In this document: piece after piece, positions 24,422-33,020 of the stretch
How positions within the stretch are numbered: the stretch's first letter is position 1
Layout of the letters: every line of letters starts with the position of its first letter
Assembly (NCBI RefSeq): GCF_030413595.1
Contig: NZ_CP129238.1
Coordinates: 3,596,001-3,660,000, forward strand
Length of the DNA: 64,000 bases
Source: Planococcus liqunii
GTDB taxonomy: Bacteria > Bacillota > Bacilli > Bacillales_A > Planococcaceae
Direction of reading: 5' to 3'
Position numbers and translations under genes: made by a program
Notes under the pieces: generated by a model
The model's database searches: none
Seen by the model: the letters and a program-made list of their open reading frames with translations, nothing else
Told to the model about the DNA's origin: nothing

Positions 24422-25285
24422 TTAAAAGGAAGGGTGGTCATTGAGAAAGTTGATGAACTTTTGTACGGTCGACAATTTCAGGAATTCCTGGTTGTACATG
24501 AGCCACGTATCCCGCGTCACCGGTTCGCCGTTCTCGTAGAACAAGGGGTATTTGTACAGTTCGTCTGAAGGGCGCAGGCAGATTTCCGGCAAAATGGCGA
24601 TGCCCAGATCGTTTTTCACCATTTCCTTGCAGGTTTCCTGCCTGTCGGTTTCCATGGTGATCATCGGCGGCTCGACGTAGCGGTTATGCCACCATTTGCT
24701 GATGATGTCTTTCAATGAACTGTCCGTCTTGTAATTGATGAACGGCAGTTCCGGCACTTTCTCCAGGTCAACTTCTTTTTTTGAAATCAGAAACAACTGC
24801 TCGGTCTGCAGCAAGGTCTTCGCCCCCGTCCAGCTGTAATCACCGCGCAGTATGCCCAAGTGGACGCCGGAGGAATTGAGCAGCCCCATGACATCTGCAC
24901 TCCACCCCGTGTTGACGCTGAACTGGACATTTGGATGGGCCGTCAGAAACTCCTTCAATAACGGCGGCAGTTTGTACTGCGCAAAATTGCTCGAAACGCC
25001 GAGGCGGATCGTCCCCCGGATTTCCTGCTGCATGTTTTGAAGATAGTCTTTTGTGTTCTGGAGCTTTGTGGTCATTTCTTCCGCGTACTGGGCCAGGTAA
25101 ATTCCTTCCGAGGTCAGCTCAACGCCTTTTTTTGTTTTGAAGAAAAGCTTGGTTCCGACTTCTTTTTCCAGGTTTTTCAGGCGGTACGTCAAAGCCGGCT
25201 GCGAAATGTACAAGCGTTCCGACGCCCGGCTGATATTTTTTTCTTCATATAGTACTTGCATGGCTTCCCAGTCTTTTTCATCCAT
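24422..25285 (-). CDS. LysR family transcriptional regulator (second copy)
   Basis: 287 residues from ATG 25285, six bases after GGAGGG; an ATG two codons earlier abuts the same site. The winged helix (MDEKDWEAMQVLYEEKNISRASERL, SQPALTYRLKNLEKEVG) and a ligand-binding domain are complete. Divergent to prpF and upstream of the CitMHS gene, it is the most likely regulator of both, acting at the shared TATCTATTT-ACTTAT box. It is a paralogue of the regulator at 19584-20480. Confidence 0.9.
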   Translation of the reverse strand: MDEKDWEAMQVLYEEKNISRASERLYISQPALTYRLKNLEKEVGTKLFFKTKKGVELTSEGIYLAQYAEEMTTKLQNTKDYLQNMQQEIRGTIRLGVSSNFAQYKLPPLLKEFLTAHPNVQFSVNTGWSADVMGLLNSSGVHLGILRGDYSWTGAKTLLQTEQLFLISKKEVDLEKVPELPFINYKTDSSLKDIISKWWHNRYVEPPMITMETDRQETCKEMVKNDLGIAILPEICLRPSDELYKYPLFYENGEPVTRDTWLMYNQEFLKLSTVQKFINFLNDHPSF

Positions 25286-25338
25286 TTTCATCCCTCCATT
25301 TTGTGTTATAAGTATTTTCGATAAGGCTTTGAACAAAA

Positions 25339-25354
25339 TATCTATTTCACTTAT
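25339..25354 (+). promoter_or_regulatory. probable LysR box between lysR and prpF
   Basis: TATCTATTTCACTTAT, one mismatch from the box at 24341-24356. It is flanked by ATAAG half-sites (25307, 25321) and lies 63 bases before the prpF start. Confidence 0.5.
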
Positions 25355-25416
25355 GACTCAAATTACCATAGTCTATTTTTAGAAGCAATAGAATTTTCAG
25401 AAAGGTGGTTCATCCG

Positions 25417-26544
25417 ATGAAAGTACCGATTGCCGTCATGCGCGGCGGAACCAGCAAAGGAGTATTCATCAATTACAAGGAAATGCCGGAGGATCGTGTG
25501 CTGTGGGACAGCTTCCTGCTCGACATCATGGGAAGCCCCGATCAGCGCCAAATCGACGGACTGGGCGGAGGCAACTCCCTGACCAGCAAAGCCGCCATCA
25601 TCAAAAAGTCGGAAATGGACGGAATCGACGTGGAGTATACGTTTGCGCAGGTCAGCATTGAAAATCAGCTGGTGGATTTCAAGGGGAATTGCGGGAACAT
25701 CTCTTCTGCAGTCGGCCCGTATGCCATTGAACAAGGGCTCGTCGCAGCAGTGGCACCGGTGACCCAGGTCCGGATCTTTAATACGAACACGCAGAAAGTG
25801 ATCATCGCGGAAGTCGAAGTGGAAAATGGGCAAGTGAAGACGGAAGGGCAATGCGAAATTCCAGGTGTTCCCGGGACCGGTTCTCCGATCTATCTATCCT
25901 TTACCGATGCACAAGGCGCCGTCACCGGCAAGCTGTTCCCGACCGGCAACCCGGTTGATCGGATCGACACACGGAACGGCCCGATTGATGTATCCATCAT
26001 CGATGTCGCCAATCCCCTCGTTTTTGTCAAAGCGGAAGATGTCGGGTTGACCGGGTCGGAATTACCGCATGAATTCACGGCAGAGAAACTGGCAGAATTG
26101 GAAGAAATCCGTTCAGCCGCCGCTGAAATGTGCCTGTTTTCAACGAAGGAAGAAGCGACCGTGAAATCGCCCGCCGTGCCGAAAATGACGATTATTGCCC
26201 CTCCCGAAACGTATTTTGACGTCAACAGCGTGGAACGGCAAGCAGACGCAATGGATTGCCGCATCCGGATGATGTCGATGCAAAAGCCGCATCAGGCCCT
26301 TGCCATCACCGGTGCCATCTGCACAACAGCCGGCGCGTTTTTAAAAGACACGGTTTTAAACGACGTCATCGAAGTTGAGAACACCGTCCTGCGTTTGGGC
26401 CACCCGTCCGGCATCATCGAGACGAAAGTGGACATGATTGCGGGACATATCGGCAATATCAAAGTGGTCCGCACCGCCCGGATGATTCTGGAAGGCTTTG
26501 TCTATACAAAGCACAACTATGTGTACAGCAAATCGCTGGCTTGA
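25417..26544 (+). CDS. prpF: PrpF-family aconitate/methylaconitate isomerase
   Basis: 375 residues from ATG 25417 (AAGGTGG eight bases upstream). The start KVPIAVMRGGTSKGVFI, the LGGGNSLTSKAAI segment and GNCGNISSAVGPYAIE identify the PrpF family (diaminopimelate-epimerase fold). Members isomerise 2-methyl-trans-aconitate or aconitate double bonds. No 2-methylcitrate pathway genes are nearby. With a TcuA-like dehydrogenase and a CitMHS transporter the likely job is interconverting aconitate isomers made from tricarballylate or taken up as trans-aconitate. Confidence 0.87.
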   Translation: MKVPIAVMRGGTSKGVFINYKEMPEDRVLWDSFLLDIMGSPDQRQIDGLGGGNSLTSKAAIIKKSEMDGIDVEYTFAQVSIENQLVDFKGNCGNISSAVGPYAIEQGLVAAVAPVTQVRIFNTNTQKVIIAEVEVENGQVKTEGQCEIPGVPGTGSPIYLSFTDAQGAVTGKLFPTGNPVDRIDTRNGPIDVSIIDVANPLVFVKAEDVGLTGSELPHEFTAEKLAELEEIRSAAAEMCLFSTKEEATVKSPAVPKMTIIAPPETYFDVNSVERQADAMDCRIRMMSMQKPHQALAITGAICTTAGAFLKDTVLNDVIEVENTVLRLGHPSGIIETKVDMIAGHIGNIKVVRTARMILEGFVYTKHNYVYSKSLA

Positions 26545-26551
26545 GAATTTC

Positions 26552-26581
26552 AACCTCCCGCCTTCTTAATGGCGGGAGGTT
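26552..26581 (+). terminator. terminator of prpF
   Basis: AACCTCCCGCC pairs perfectly with GGCGGGAGGTT across eight bases, followed by TTTTG. Confidence 0.85.
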
Positions 26582-26650
26582 TTGTGTGCGGCAGAAATGG
26601 TGGAAACTGTCCGCATCATTAAAGCGCCTGAAGGCCTGGCGTTTTAAAGG

Positions 26651-26687
26651 AAAAAAAATGAGCCGGAGAAGACATCTCCGGGCTCAT
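26651..26687 (-). terminator. terminator of the PrmC-like gene
   Basis: Minus strand ATGAGCCCGGAGA/TCTCCGGCTCAT stem with a T8 run. Confidence 0.85.
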
Positions 26688-26704
26688 GTAGTTTGAACGT
26701 ATTC

Positions 26705-27508
26705 TCAGCGGGGCTTTTCCCCGATCACAACGGTTGCATCCAGGTTTTCGTCCCTGACGACTTTGGCATGGAGTCCGGCTTCAACGAATATGGCCAGGGT
26801 TTTTGTTCCCTGCGCCTCACTGGACTCCATCAATAGATGACCACCGAAAACAAGCCAGTCGGCCGCTTTTTCCGCAATCCTGCGGTGAAGACCCAGTCCA
26901 TCCGCACCACCGTCAAGCGCGTGTTCCGGTTCATACAAACGCGCTTCCCTCGGAAGGAATTGAATCGACTCCGTAGGGACGTAAGGCGCATTTGCCACTA
27001 TGATGTTCACCTGCCCTTTCAAAGAAACAGGCAATGCCTTGTATAAATCACCTTGGCAGACCCGGCCGCCAATCTTCGATAAATTTCGGGAAGCGCAGTG
27101 CACGGCGACGGGATCAATGTCAACGGCATGCAACGAAATGCTTTCCGCACAGCCAGCTATGGCGGCACCGACTGCCCCTGAGCCGCAGCATAAATCCAAC
27201 ACCGTATTATGGTTCGGACGGATGAAGGTTTTCGCTTGCCGGACCAGAAACTCCGTACGTGGACGCGGGATAAACACGCCTCTTTCCAGTTCGATCCGCA
27301 AGCCGCAAAAATGGGTGAAACCAAGCACGTATTCAAGCGGCATCCCGCTTGCCCGCAGTTCCACCCATCCCCTGATTTCTTCCAGGCTTCGGGCTTCACC
27401 GGCAAGAAGCCGCGTTTCTTCCTCTGCGAAGACGCAGCCTTCACTTCGCAGTCTGTCCACAATGCCCGCCTCGATTTCGGAATCCAACTGGAAATCGGTG
27501 TTCCCCAT
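26705..27508 (-). CDS. PrmC/HemK-like N5-glutamine methyltransferase family protein
   Basis: 267 residues from ATG 27508 (AGAGG upstream); an upstream TTG (27583) would add 25 Lys- and Asn-rich residues and looks less likely. The SAM-binding motif VLDLCCGSGAVGAAIAG and the acidic AVDIDPVAVH are clear. The substrate motif, NPPY in PrmC, reads NAPYVPT. This variant marks a separate branch, common in actinobacteria, usually annotated as putative N5-glutamine methyltransferase. It is not beside prfA, so it is probably not the release-factor methyltransferase. Single gene with its own terminator. Confidence 0.82.
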   Translation of the reverse strand: MGNTDFQLDSEIEAGIVDRLRSEGCVFAEEETRLLAGEARSLEEIRGWVELRASGMPLEYVLGFTHFCGLRIELERGVFIPRPRTEFLVRQAKTFIRPNHNTVLDLCCGSGAVGAAIAGCAESISLHAVDIDPVAVHCASRNLSKIGGRVCQGDLYKALPVSLKGQVNIIVANAPYVPTESIQFLPREARLYEPEHALDGGADGLGLHRRIAEKAADWLVFGGHLLMESSEAQGTKTLAIFVEAGLHAKVVRDENLDATVVIGEKPR

Positions 27509-27608
27509 TGTCAGCTCGCCTCTTTCTGGATTGCTGTTATTTTTCTTTTTTATTCGAGAAAGAATCCAGATGTCCTTCTTCAACTAGTCTCCCGGTTTAA
27601 ACAAAAAA

Positions 27609-27633
27609 GAAGCTTCTTAAAGAAAGAAGCTCC
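27609..27633 (-). terminator. terminator of the sugar-type ABC operon
   Basis: Minus strand GAGCTTCTT/AAGAAGCTTC hairpin followed by TTTTTTG, 25 bases after the permease stop. Confidence 0.8.
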
Positions 27634-27657
27634 TTTTATCGGTTCCTATAAAAAGTA

Positions 27658-28650
27658 TTAAAGGTTTTTGGATTTCACATGGTTCAGGAAGATTGCCAGT
27701 ATCAGGATGATGCCGGTGATCACGTTTTGCCAATACGACGAGACGTTTGCCAGGCTGAGTCCGTTTTGCAGCACTGCGATGAACAAGACGCCCAATGCAG
27801 TTCCTGCAACGCCCCCGACGCCGCCTTTAAAACTCGTTCCACCGAGCAGCACTGCCGCTGCGACCAGCAATTCCGTACTGGTGCCGATGGTCGGGGCAGC
27901 TGAGGCCAGTCTCCCGGTTTCAATGATGCCCGCCAACGCTGCGAACATGGCGCTGATGGCGTAGACCACGGTAATGACCAAAGTGACATTGATGCCGGAC
28001 AGCTTCGCTGTATGGGGATTGCCTCCGACAATATAGATGGAACGGCCGAAACTGGTGTATTTCAAGAACAAAAACGAAGCGAGGAAAACAATCAGCATGA
28101 TGATGATTGGATACGGAATCACACCCAGTTTTCCGTTGCCAAGTGCCATGATCAGCGGATACTCCGAAACGTACTTCGTTTCCCCATTCGTCCAGACAAA
28201 GACAATTCCGCGAAACAGCGATAAAGTCCCCAAGGTAACCACAAAGAAATTCAATCCCACTTTTCCGATCAGTAACCCGTTAATCAGAAAACCAATGGCC
28301 GTAATCGCGGCTATGGTAAGGATGATGCTCAGCAGTTGGGACATTCCAGCAGACAGTAAAGTAACGAGCATGACGCCGCTTAAAGCCATTGTAGAACCGA
28401 CTGACAAATCGAATCCGGCTGTTAGCAGGACAAGCGTCATCGCCATGGCCATGATCCAGATTCCGGAACTGGCAGTTAATAGGTTGATCCAGTTCTGAAC
28501 GGTCAGGAAGGCGGGATTGATGATGCTCACGATAATGCATAGCAAAATCAGCAGCGGCCCTATTCCTGCAAATTTCAATAATACCTGTTTGTAGTTGACC
28601 TTTTTTGGGCTGATTTCTTCGGCGGTTTTTAAGGTGGTTTCAGTCTCCAT
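27658..28650 (-). CDS. RbsC-type ABC transporter permease
   Basis: 330 residues from ATG 28650 (GGAGG five bases upstream). About eight to ten membrane segments and the family stretches LTAGFDLSVGSTMALSGVM and GKVGLNFFVVTLGTLSLFRG identify the branched carbohydrate permease family (ribose/autoinducer type). It forms the channel for the ATPase encoded 13 bases upstream. In this locus the substrate may not be a sugar. Confidence 0.9.
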   Translation of the reverse strand: METETTLKTAEEISPKKVNYKQVLLKFAGIGPLLILLCIIVSIINPAFLTVQNWINLLTASSGIWIMAMAMTLVLLTAGFDLSVGSTMALSGVMLVTLLSAGMSQLLSIILTIAAITAIGFLINGLLIGKVGLNFFVVTLGTLSLFRGIVFVWTNGETKYVSEYPLIMALGNGKLGVIPYPIIIMLIVFLASFLFLKYTSFGRSIYIVGGNPHTAKLSGINVTLVITVVYAISAMFAALAGIIETGRLASAAPTIGTSTELLVAAAVLLGGTSFKGGVGGVAGTALGVLFIAVLQNGLSLANVSSYWQNVITGIILILAIFLNHVKSKNL

Positions 28651-28663
28651 AGTTACCTCCGTT

Positions 28664-30148
28664 CTAATCGTTACCTGTGGCGTAGTACATGATATTTTCC
28701 TCGGTAACTTCATGGTTGGATAAGATGGTTTTCAGTTCGCCCCTGAACATGACGCCGACCCGGTCTGCCACTCCTACCACCTCCTGCAAATCAGAGGAAG
28801 AGATAATGACGGTAAGGCCTTCATCTGACAGTTTACGCAGCAGGTGATAAATTTCCGACTTCGCGCCGACATCAATGCCGCGCGTCGGCTCATCCAGCAG
28901 CAGAACCTGCGGCGAAATCGACAACGCTCTGCCTAAAATCACTTTTTGCTGGTTGCCTCCGGACAGATGTTCAATATGGGTATGCACGGAGGCAGTCTTC
29001 ACACCCAGGTCCTTAATGATTTTCTCGACAACTTTTTCTTCTTTTTTCCGGTTCACCAGACCGAACAGCGATTTCCGGGACCGGACGCCCAGTACCGCGT
29101 TTTCATAGACGGACAAATGGCCGATGATGCCTTCTGATTTTCTTTCCGCCGGAATAAGCGTGATGCCCCGTTTCAATGCTTCGACCGGGCTTTGGCAGGG
29201 ATACGCTTTTCCGGCAAGATCGATGTGTCCGTCAGACTCCATTTCCCCGATCAGGGCGCGGAGGATTTCGCTTCTTCCGCATCCCACCAATCCCGAAAAG
29301 ACGAATATCTCCCCTTTTCTGATATCGATGTCCAAAGTTTTGTTGGCTGATTTTTTTATTTCCAGCTCTTTGATGCGCAGCATGATGTTCGCGTGCTGCA
29401 CCTGTTTTTTCAGCGGGTAAAGATCCGACAATTCCCTCCCGACCATCGATGAAATGATGGTTTCTTCTGTCCAGTGCGGCGGCACAAGCCGGGTTATATA
29501 ATGGGAATCCCGCAGTACAATGATTTCATCGCAGATTTTCAAGTATTCCTTGAGTTTATGGGAGATGAAGATGACGATATTGTTGTTTTTCTTGAAATCC
29601 TGCAACAGTTCGAACACCAACTCGGTTTGATCGTCCGTCAAGGAACTGGTCGCTTCATCCAAAAGCAGAATCGTGGGCTCTGTTGCCAAGGCTTTCGCGA
29701 TGGATACCAATTGCTGCTGATCCGGCGACAATTTCCCGGCTTTCTGTTTTACATCCAAGTCGAGTCCCAACTTGTTTAGATAGAAGGACGTTTTTTTCTC
29801 TTTTTCTTTCCAGTTCACAAACCACTTGCCGCTTTCGTTCACGATGACGTTTTCAGCAATCGACAACTCATCCACCAAAGATGGCTCTTGCGTCACCATG
29901 GCAATTTTTTTGCGGCGCGCGGTTTTGATGGAAGTGATCGCCTCCTTCTCGACTTGAACTTCGCCTTCGCTTGCTTTTTCAATGCCTGTCAGGAGTTTTA
30001 GGAGGGTGGACTTTCCTGAGCCGTTTTCTCCAGCCAGCCCAAGAATGGTCCCCCACTTGATAGAAAAGCTGATGTCTGAAAGTGCCTTGACTCCCGGATA
30101 GCGTTTGGAGATGTTTGTGAATTCGATTGCATCCTCACTTTTTTTCAT
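28664..30148 (-). CDS. RbsA/MglA-type ABC transporter ATPase with two ABC domains
   Basis: 494 residues holding two ABC modules. The first has Walker A GENGSGKST near 42 and LSPDQQQLVSIAKAL in place of LSGGQ. The second has a weak Walker A (GLVGCGRSE) and a good signature HLSGGNQQKVILGRAL with Walker B VLLLDEPTRGIDVGA. This asymmetry is normal for the family. It works with the RbsC-type permease and the lipoprotein binding protein around it. Confidence 0.92.
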   Translation of the reverse strand: MKKSEDAIEFTNISKRYPGVKALSDISFSIKWGTILGLAGENGSGKSTLLKLLTGIEKASEGEVQVEKEAITSIKTARRKKIAMVTQEPSLVDELSIAENVIVNESGKWFVNWKEKEKKTSFYLNKLGLDLDVKQKAGKLSPDQQQLVSIAKALATEPTILLLDEATSSLTDDQTELVFELLQDFKKNNNIVIFISHKLKEYLKICDEIIVLRDSHYITRLVPPHWTEETIISSMVGRELSDLYPLKKQVQHANIMLRIKELEIKKSANKTLDIDIRKGEIFVFSGLVGCGRSEILRALIGEMESDGHIDLAGKAYPCQSPVEALKRGITLIPAERKSEGIIGHLSVYENAVLGVRSRKSLFGLVNRKKEEKVVEKIIKDLGVKTASVHTHIEHLSGGNQQKVILGRALSISPQVLLLDEPTRGIDVGAKSEIYHLLRKLSDEGLTVIISSSDLQEVVGVADRVGVMFRGELKTILSNHEVTEENIMYYATGND

Positions 30149-30169
30149 GGCTCACACTCCCATTGCCCC

Positions 30170-31189
30170 TTAGTCAGCTGAAATCGAATTCAGCTCTTCT
30201 TCCCATGAAACAAAGTCTTCCGTGTCTTTATCGACCATAGGAACCGGAATCACAATCTCTTTCGGCAGTTCTTCCAATTTTGCCCCTTCGTTAAAATGCT
30301 GGTTCAAGAAATCGACCGATTCAACTCCTGCTTTAATGGGATTTAAATTGAATGTGGCATGGACTTTTCCTTGTTCGATCGCTTCAATGCCGCTTTTTTC
30401 AGCGTTCACGCCGATAATCATGATTCCTTTTTCCGGATCTTCTTCATATAAGGTTTTATTGGCATTTTTGATGGCCTGAGCTGCTCCGATTGCGGTTTCG
30501 TCATTGTAAGTGAAAACCGCCCGCACGTCCGGATTTTTGGTGAGGATATTGGCCATGATTGGAGCTGCACCGGCGATGTTATCAGTCGGGTTGTCCTGCT
30601 GCTCCACCCATTTCAGGTGATCGTAATTTGCCGTCTCTTCTTTAAACTTGGACATGACGAAGATGTTTCCTGGCACTGGAATGGCCATGCCGATTCCTGC
30701 CACTTCCACATCCTGGCCTTTAAAGGTTTCAGCAAAAAGCTTGGCTGCTTCCGTGGCAGACGCTCCCCGATCAAAAATCACTTGGCTTGTCAGGTTATAG
30801 CCTTTTCCGCCTTTCGCTACATTGAAATCCACACCCAGGACCGGAATGTTTTTGGCGATAGCGCGGTCAAGCGCCGGTTGGACGGTATTGGCGTCCAGCG
30901 GCCATACGATGAGTGCATCCACATTTTGTGTCAGCAGGTTATCGATGGTGCCTACTTGCTTGCTGGGATCGCTTTGGCTGTCGATGCCTATCACTTCAAA
31001 CCCTTGTTTTTCCCCGCTTATTTTAATCGCTTCAAACCAATTTTTTACTGTATTGTTTGCACCCGCCGGGATGGAGACGCCTATTTTCAGCGCATCATTT
31101 CCTGAGGCTGCGTTTTCGGATCCACAAGCTGACAGAATGAGCATCATGATCATACAGGAGACAATGAATAAATGGTTTTTATTCTTCAT
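30170..31189 (-). CDS. RbsB-type periplasmic-binding lipoprotein
   Basis: 339 residues. Lipoprotein signal with the lipobox LSACG (Cys near 22). The body is a type 1 periplasmic-binding fold (LKIGVSIPAGANNTVKNWFEAIK, DALIVWPLDANTVQPALDRA, FTYNDETAIGAAQAIKNAN). It delivers the substrate to the double-ABC importer. It follows a terminator after hyuB, so it probably has its own promoter or partial read-through. Confidence 0.9.
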   Translation of the reverse strand: MKNKNHLFIVSCMIMMLILSACGSENAASGNDALKIGVSIPAGANNTVKNWFEAIKISGEKQGFEVIGIDSQSDPSKQVGTIDNLLTQNVDALIVWPLDANTVQPALDRAIAKNIPVLGVDFNVAKGGKGYNLTSQVIFDRGASATEAAKLFAETFKGQDVEVAGIGMAIPVPGNIFVMSKFKEETANYDHLKWVEQQDNPTDNIAGAAPIMANILTKNPDVRAVFTYNDETAIGAAQAIKNANKTLYEEDPEKGIMIIGVNAEKSGIEAIEQGKVHATFNLNPIKAGVESVDFLNQHFNEGAKLEELPKEIVIPVPMVDKDTEDFVSWEEELNSISAD

Positions 31190-31227
31190 AAGCTGGCCAC
31201 TCCCCGTGTTTCAATTTAGTTCGATAA

Positions 31228-31274
31228 AAATGAGCCGGCAAACCACTGTATTCCGTAAATTCGCCAGCTCATTT
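31228..31274 (-). terminator. terminator between hyuB and the ABC transporter genes
   Basis: Minus strand AAATGAGCTGGC and GCCGGCTCATTT pair with one G-T, with a 23-base loop and a TTTTTA tail. Confidence 0.65.
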
Positions 31275-31286
31275 CTATTCAACTTT

Positions 31287-33020
31287 TCAGACTGTCTGTC
31301 TCAATTTTTCCGTTTGTTCCGTGTCCACTACGCCTCGCACCGCATCTTTAAATGCAACTTTGTATTCGTCCCGAGCCACTTGTTCCGACACATAACCGCA
31401 TTTCACGTCGAATGCGACTTTTTCAACCGCGCGGTCTGCCGGATTCCCATACCCGCCGCCTCCGCCTGCCAATTGCTTGTAAACGGTATTTTTCGGGATA
31501 TCGGAAATAAGATCTTTGACATGCGCCGCGTATTTTCTGTCGTTCGGATACTGCAGTTCGATGGCATTGATGCTTCCCTGCTTCCCGCCTAAGATGCCGG
31601 GCGCTCTTGTATCTTCTGTCCCGCCGTCGCCAAAGACACTGGCTTGGCCGCCATCATCCAGGAAAGTGAACGTTGTTTCGACACCCAAACCGCCGCGCCA
31701 TTGGCCAGCACCGGCAGAATCCTGGCTATACTCGTATTTGGTCAGGAAAACCGGATTGACCATTTCAAACATCTCCGGATCTTGGGCCGCGAGCGCTCCG
31801 CCGGAAGCGATCAAGCCGATATGATCGTACCCGTCTGTTCCGTAAGTGCCGCCGCTTCCGCCTTTGGTGCCGTTCAGCAGAATGTCCACATAGGGCATTT
31901 CTCTTCTGGAATCCCAGCCGTTGACAATGGAACACATCAACGTATTCCAGCCGGCAGTGATCCGTTCAGGAAGCGCCTCCTCTAATGCCAGCATGATTAC
32001 GGAGCAGACCTGGTCGCTCAAGTGGTTCCCGAACCCTGTCGCAGCAGGATAGTTGGGATTCAGCATGGTTCCTTGAGGGACTTTCAGTGTAATGCATCTC
32101 TGGACAGCTTCGTTGTGAGCGATTTCCTGTTCGCTTAACATGAAGAACGTGATCATCACGGAAGAAAGCGTTACTGGATACGGCGCATTGACATACCCTT
32201 TCGTTTGAGGGGAAGTCCCTTCAAAATCGAACGTGATGTGCTCATCCTCCACTTGGATGTCGACTTTGATCACCATTTCCGCGTCATGGTCATGGCCGTC
32301 ATCTCTGACTTTCCAGGACGCTTTGTAATTGCCGTTCGGCATGCCTTTGATGATTTTTTTTGCCATTTTTTCTGTGGAATTGAAAATTTCTTCGACAGCC
32401 TCATAAATCACTTCTTTTGAATATTGTTCAAACAATACTTTCAATTCTCTTTCACCGACGGTACAACCGCCTACCATTGCATGAATATCATCTCCGACAA
32501 TCGGCAGCCGGACATTGCCGATGATCAGGTCCCACACGTCGTAGCGCAGCTTCCCTTTTTCATAGATTTTCAAAGGAGGAATCCGCAATCCTTCCTGCCA
32601 CAAATCGGTGGCATTGGGATTGTAGGAACCTGGAACAGCGCCCCCTACATCCGCCTGGTGGGCTGTGATGACCGTCCAGGCTACACATTCCCCGTTATGG
32701 AACACGGGCTTCAGCACTTTCCAATCGGAGTTCTGGTTCCCTCCGGTAAATGGATCGTTATGAAGGAAGACATCCCCTTCGTACACGTCTTCGCCAAAGT
32801 ATTTAACGACTTCCTTCACGCCCGGACTCGCTGCATACCCAAGAATCGGGATGTATTCGGTCTGCTCGATCAAATTGCCCTGGAAATCATAGATCCCTAA
32901 TGAAAAGTCGCGTCCTTCCACTAGCAAAGGCGAATGTGCGCTTCGTTCAATGACAACTCCCATTTGGCGGCCGATTGCTTTCAAACGGTTTGACAGTATC
33001 GAAACTAGGATTTGATCCAT
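31287..33020 (-). CDS. hyuB: HyuB-type hydantoinase/oxoprolinase subunit B
   Basis: 577 residues, normal for HyuB (about 520-590). The N-terminal RLKAIGRQMGVVIERSAHSPLLVEGRDFS and DVFLHNDPFTGGNQNSDW segments are typical. HyuA and HyuB together hydrolyse hydantoins, N-methylhydantoin or 5-oxoproline with ATP in the cytoplasm. Its start overlaps the end of hyuA by 16 bases. The C-terminus keeps GAGQWRGGLGVE and the glycine-rich GGGGGYGNP. Confidence 0.9.
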   Translation of the reverse strand: MDQILVSILSNRLKAIGRQMGVVIERSAHSPLLVEGRDFSLGIYDFQGNLIEQTEYIPILGYAASPGVKEVVKYFGEDVYEGDVFLHNDPFTGGNQNSDWKVLKPVFHNGECVAWTVITAHQADVGGAVPGSYNPNATDLWQEGLRIPPLKIYEKGKLRYDVWDLIIGNVRLPIVGDDIHAMVGGCTVGERELKVLFEQYSKEVIYEAVEEIFNSTEKMAKKIIKGMPNGNYKASWKVRDDGHDHDAEMVIKVDIQVEDEHITFDFEGTSPQTKGYVNAPYPVTLSSVMITFFMLSEQEIAHNEAVQRCITLKVPQGTMLNPNYPAATGFGNHLSDQVCSVIMLALEEALPERITAGWNTLMCSIVNGWDSRREMPYVDILLNGTKGGSGGTYGTDGYDHIGLIASGGALAAQDPEMFEMVNPVFLTKYEYSQDSAGAGQWRGGLGVETTFTFLDDGGQASVFGDGGTEDTRAPGILGGKQGSINAIELQYPNDRKYAAHVKDLISDIPKNTVYKQLAGGGGGYGNPADRAVEKVAFDVKCGYVSEQVARDEYKVAFKDAVRGVVDTEQTEKLRQTV

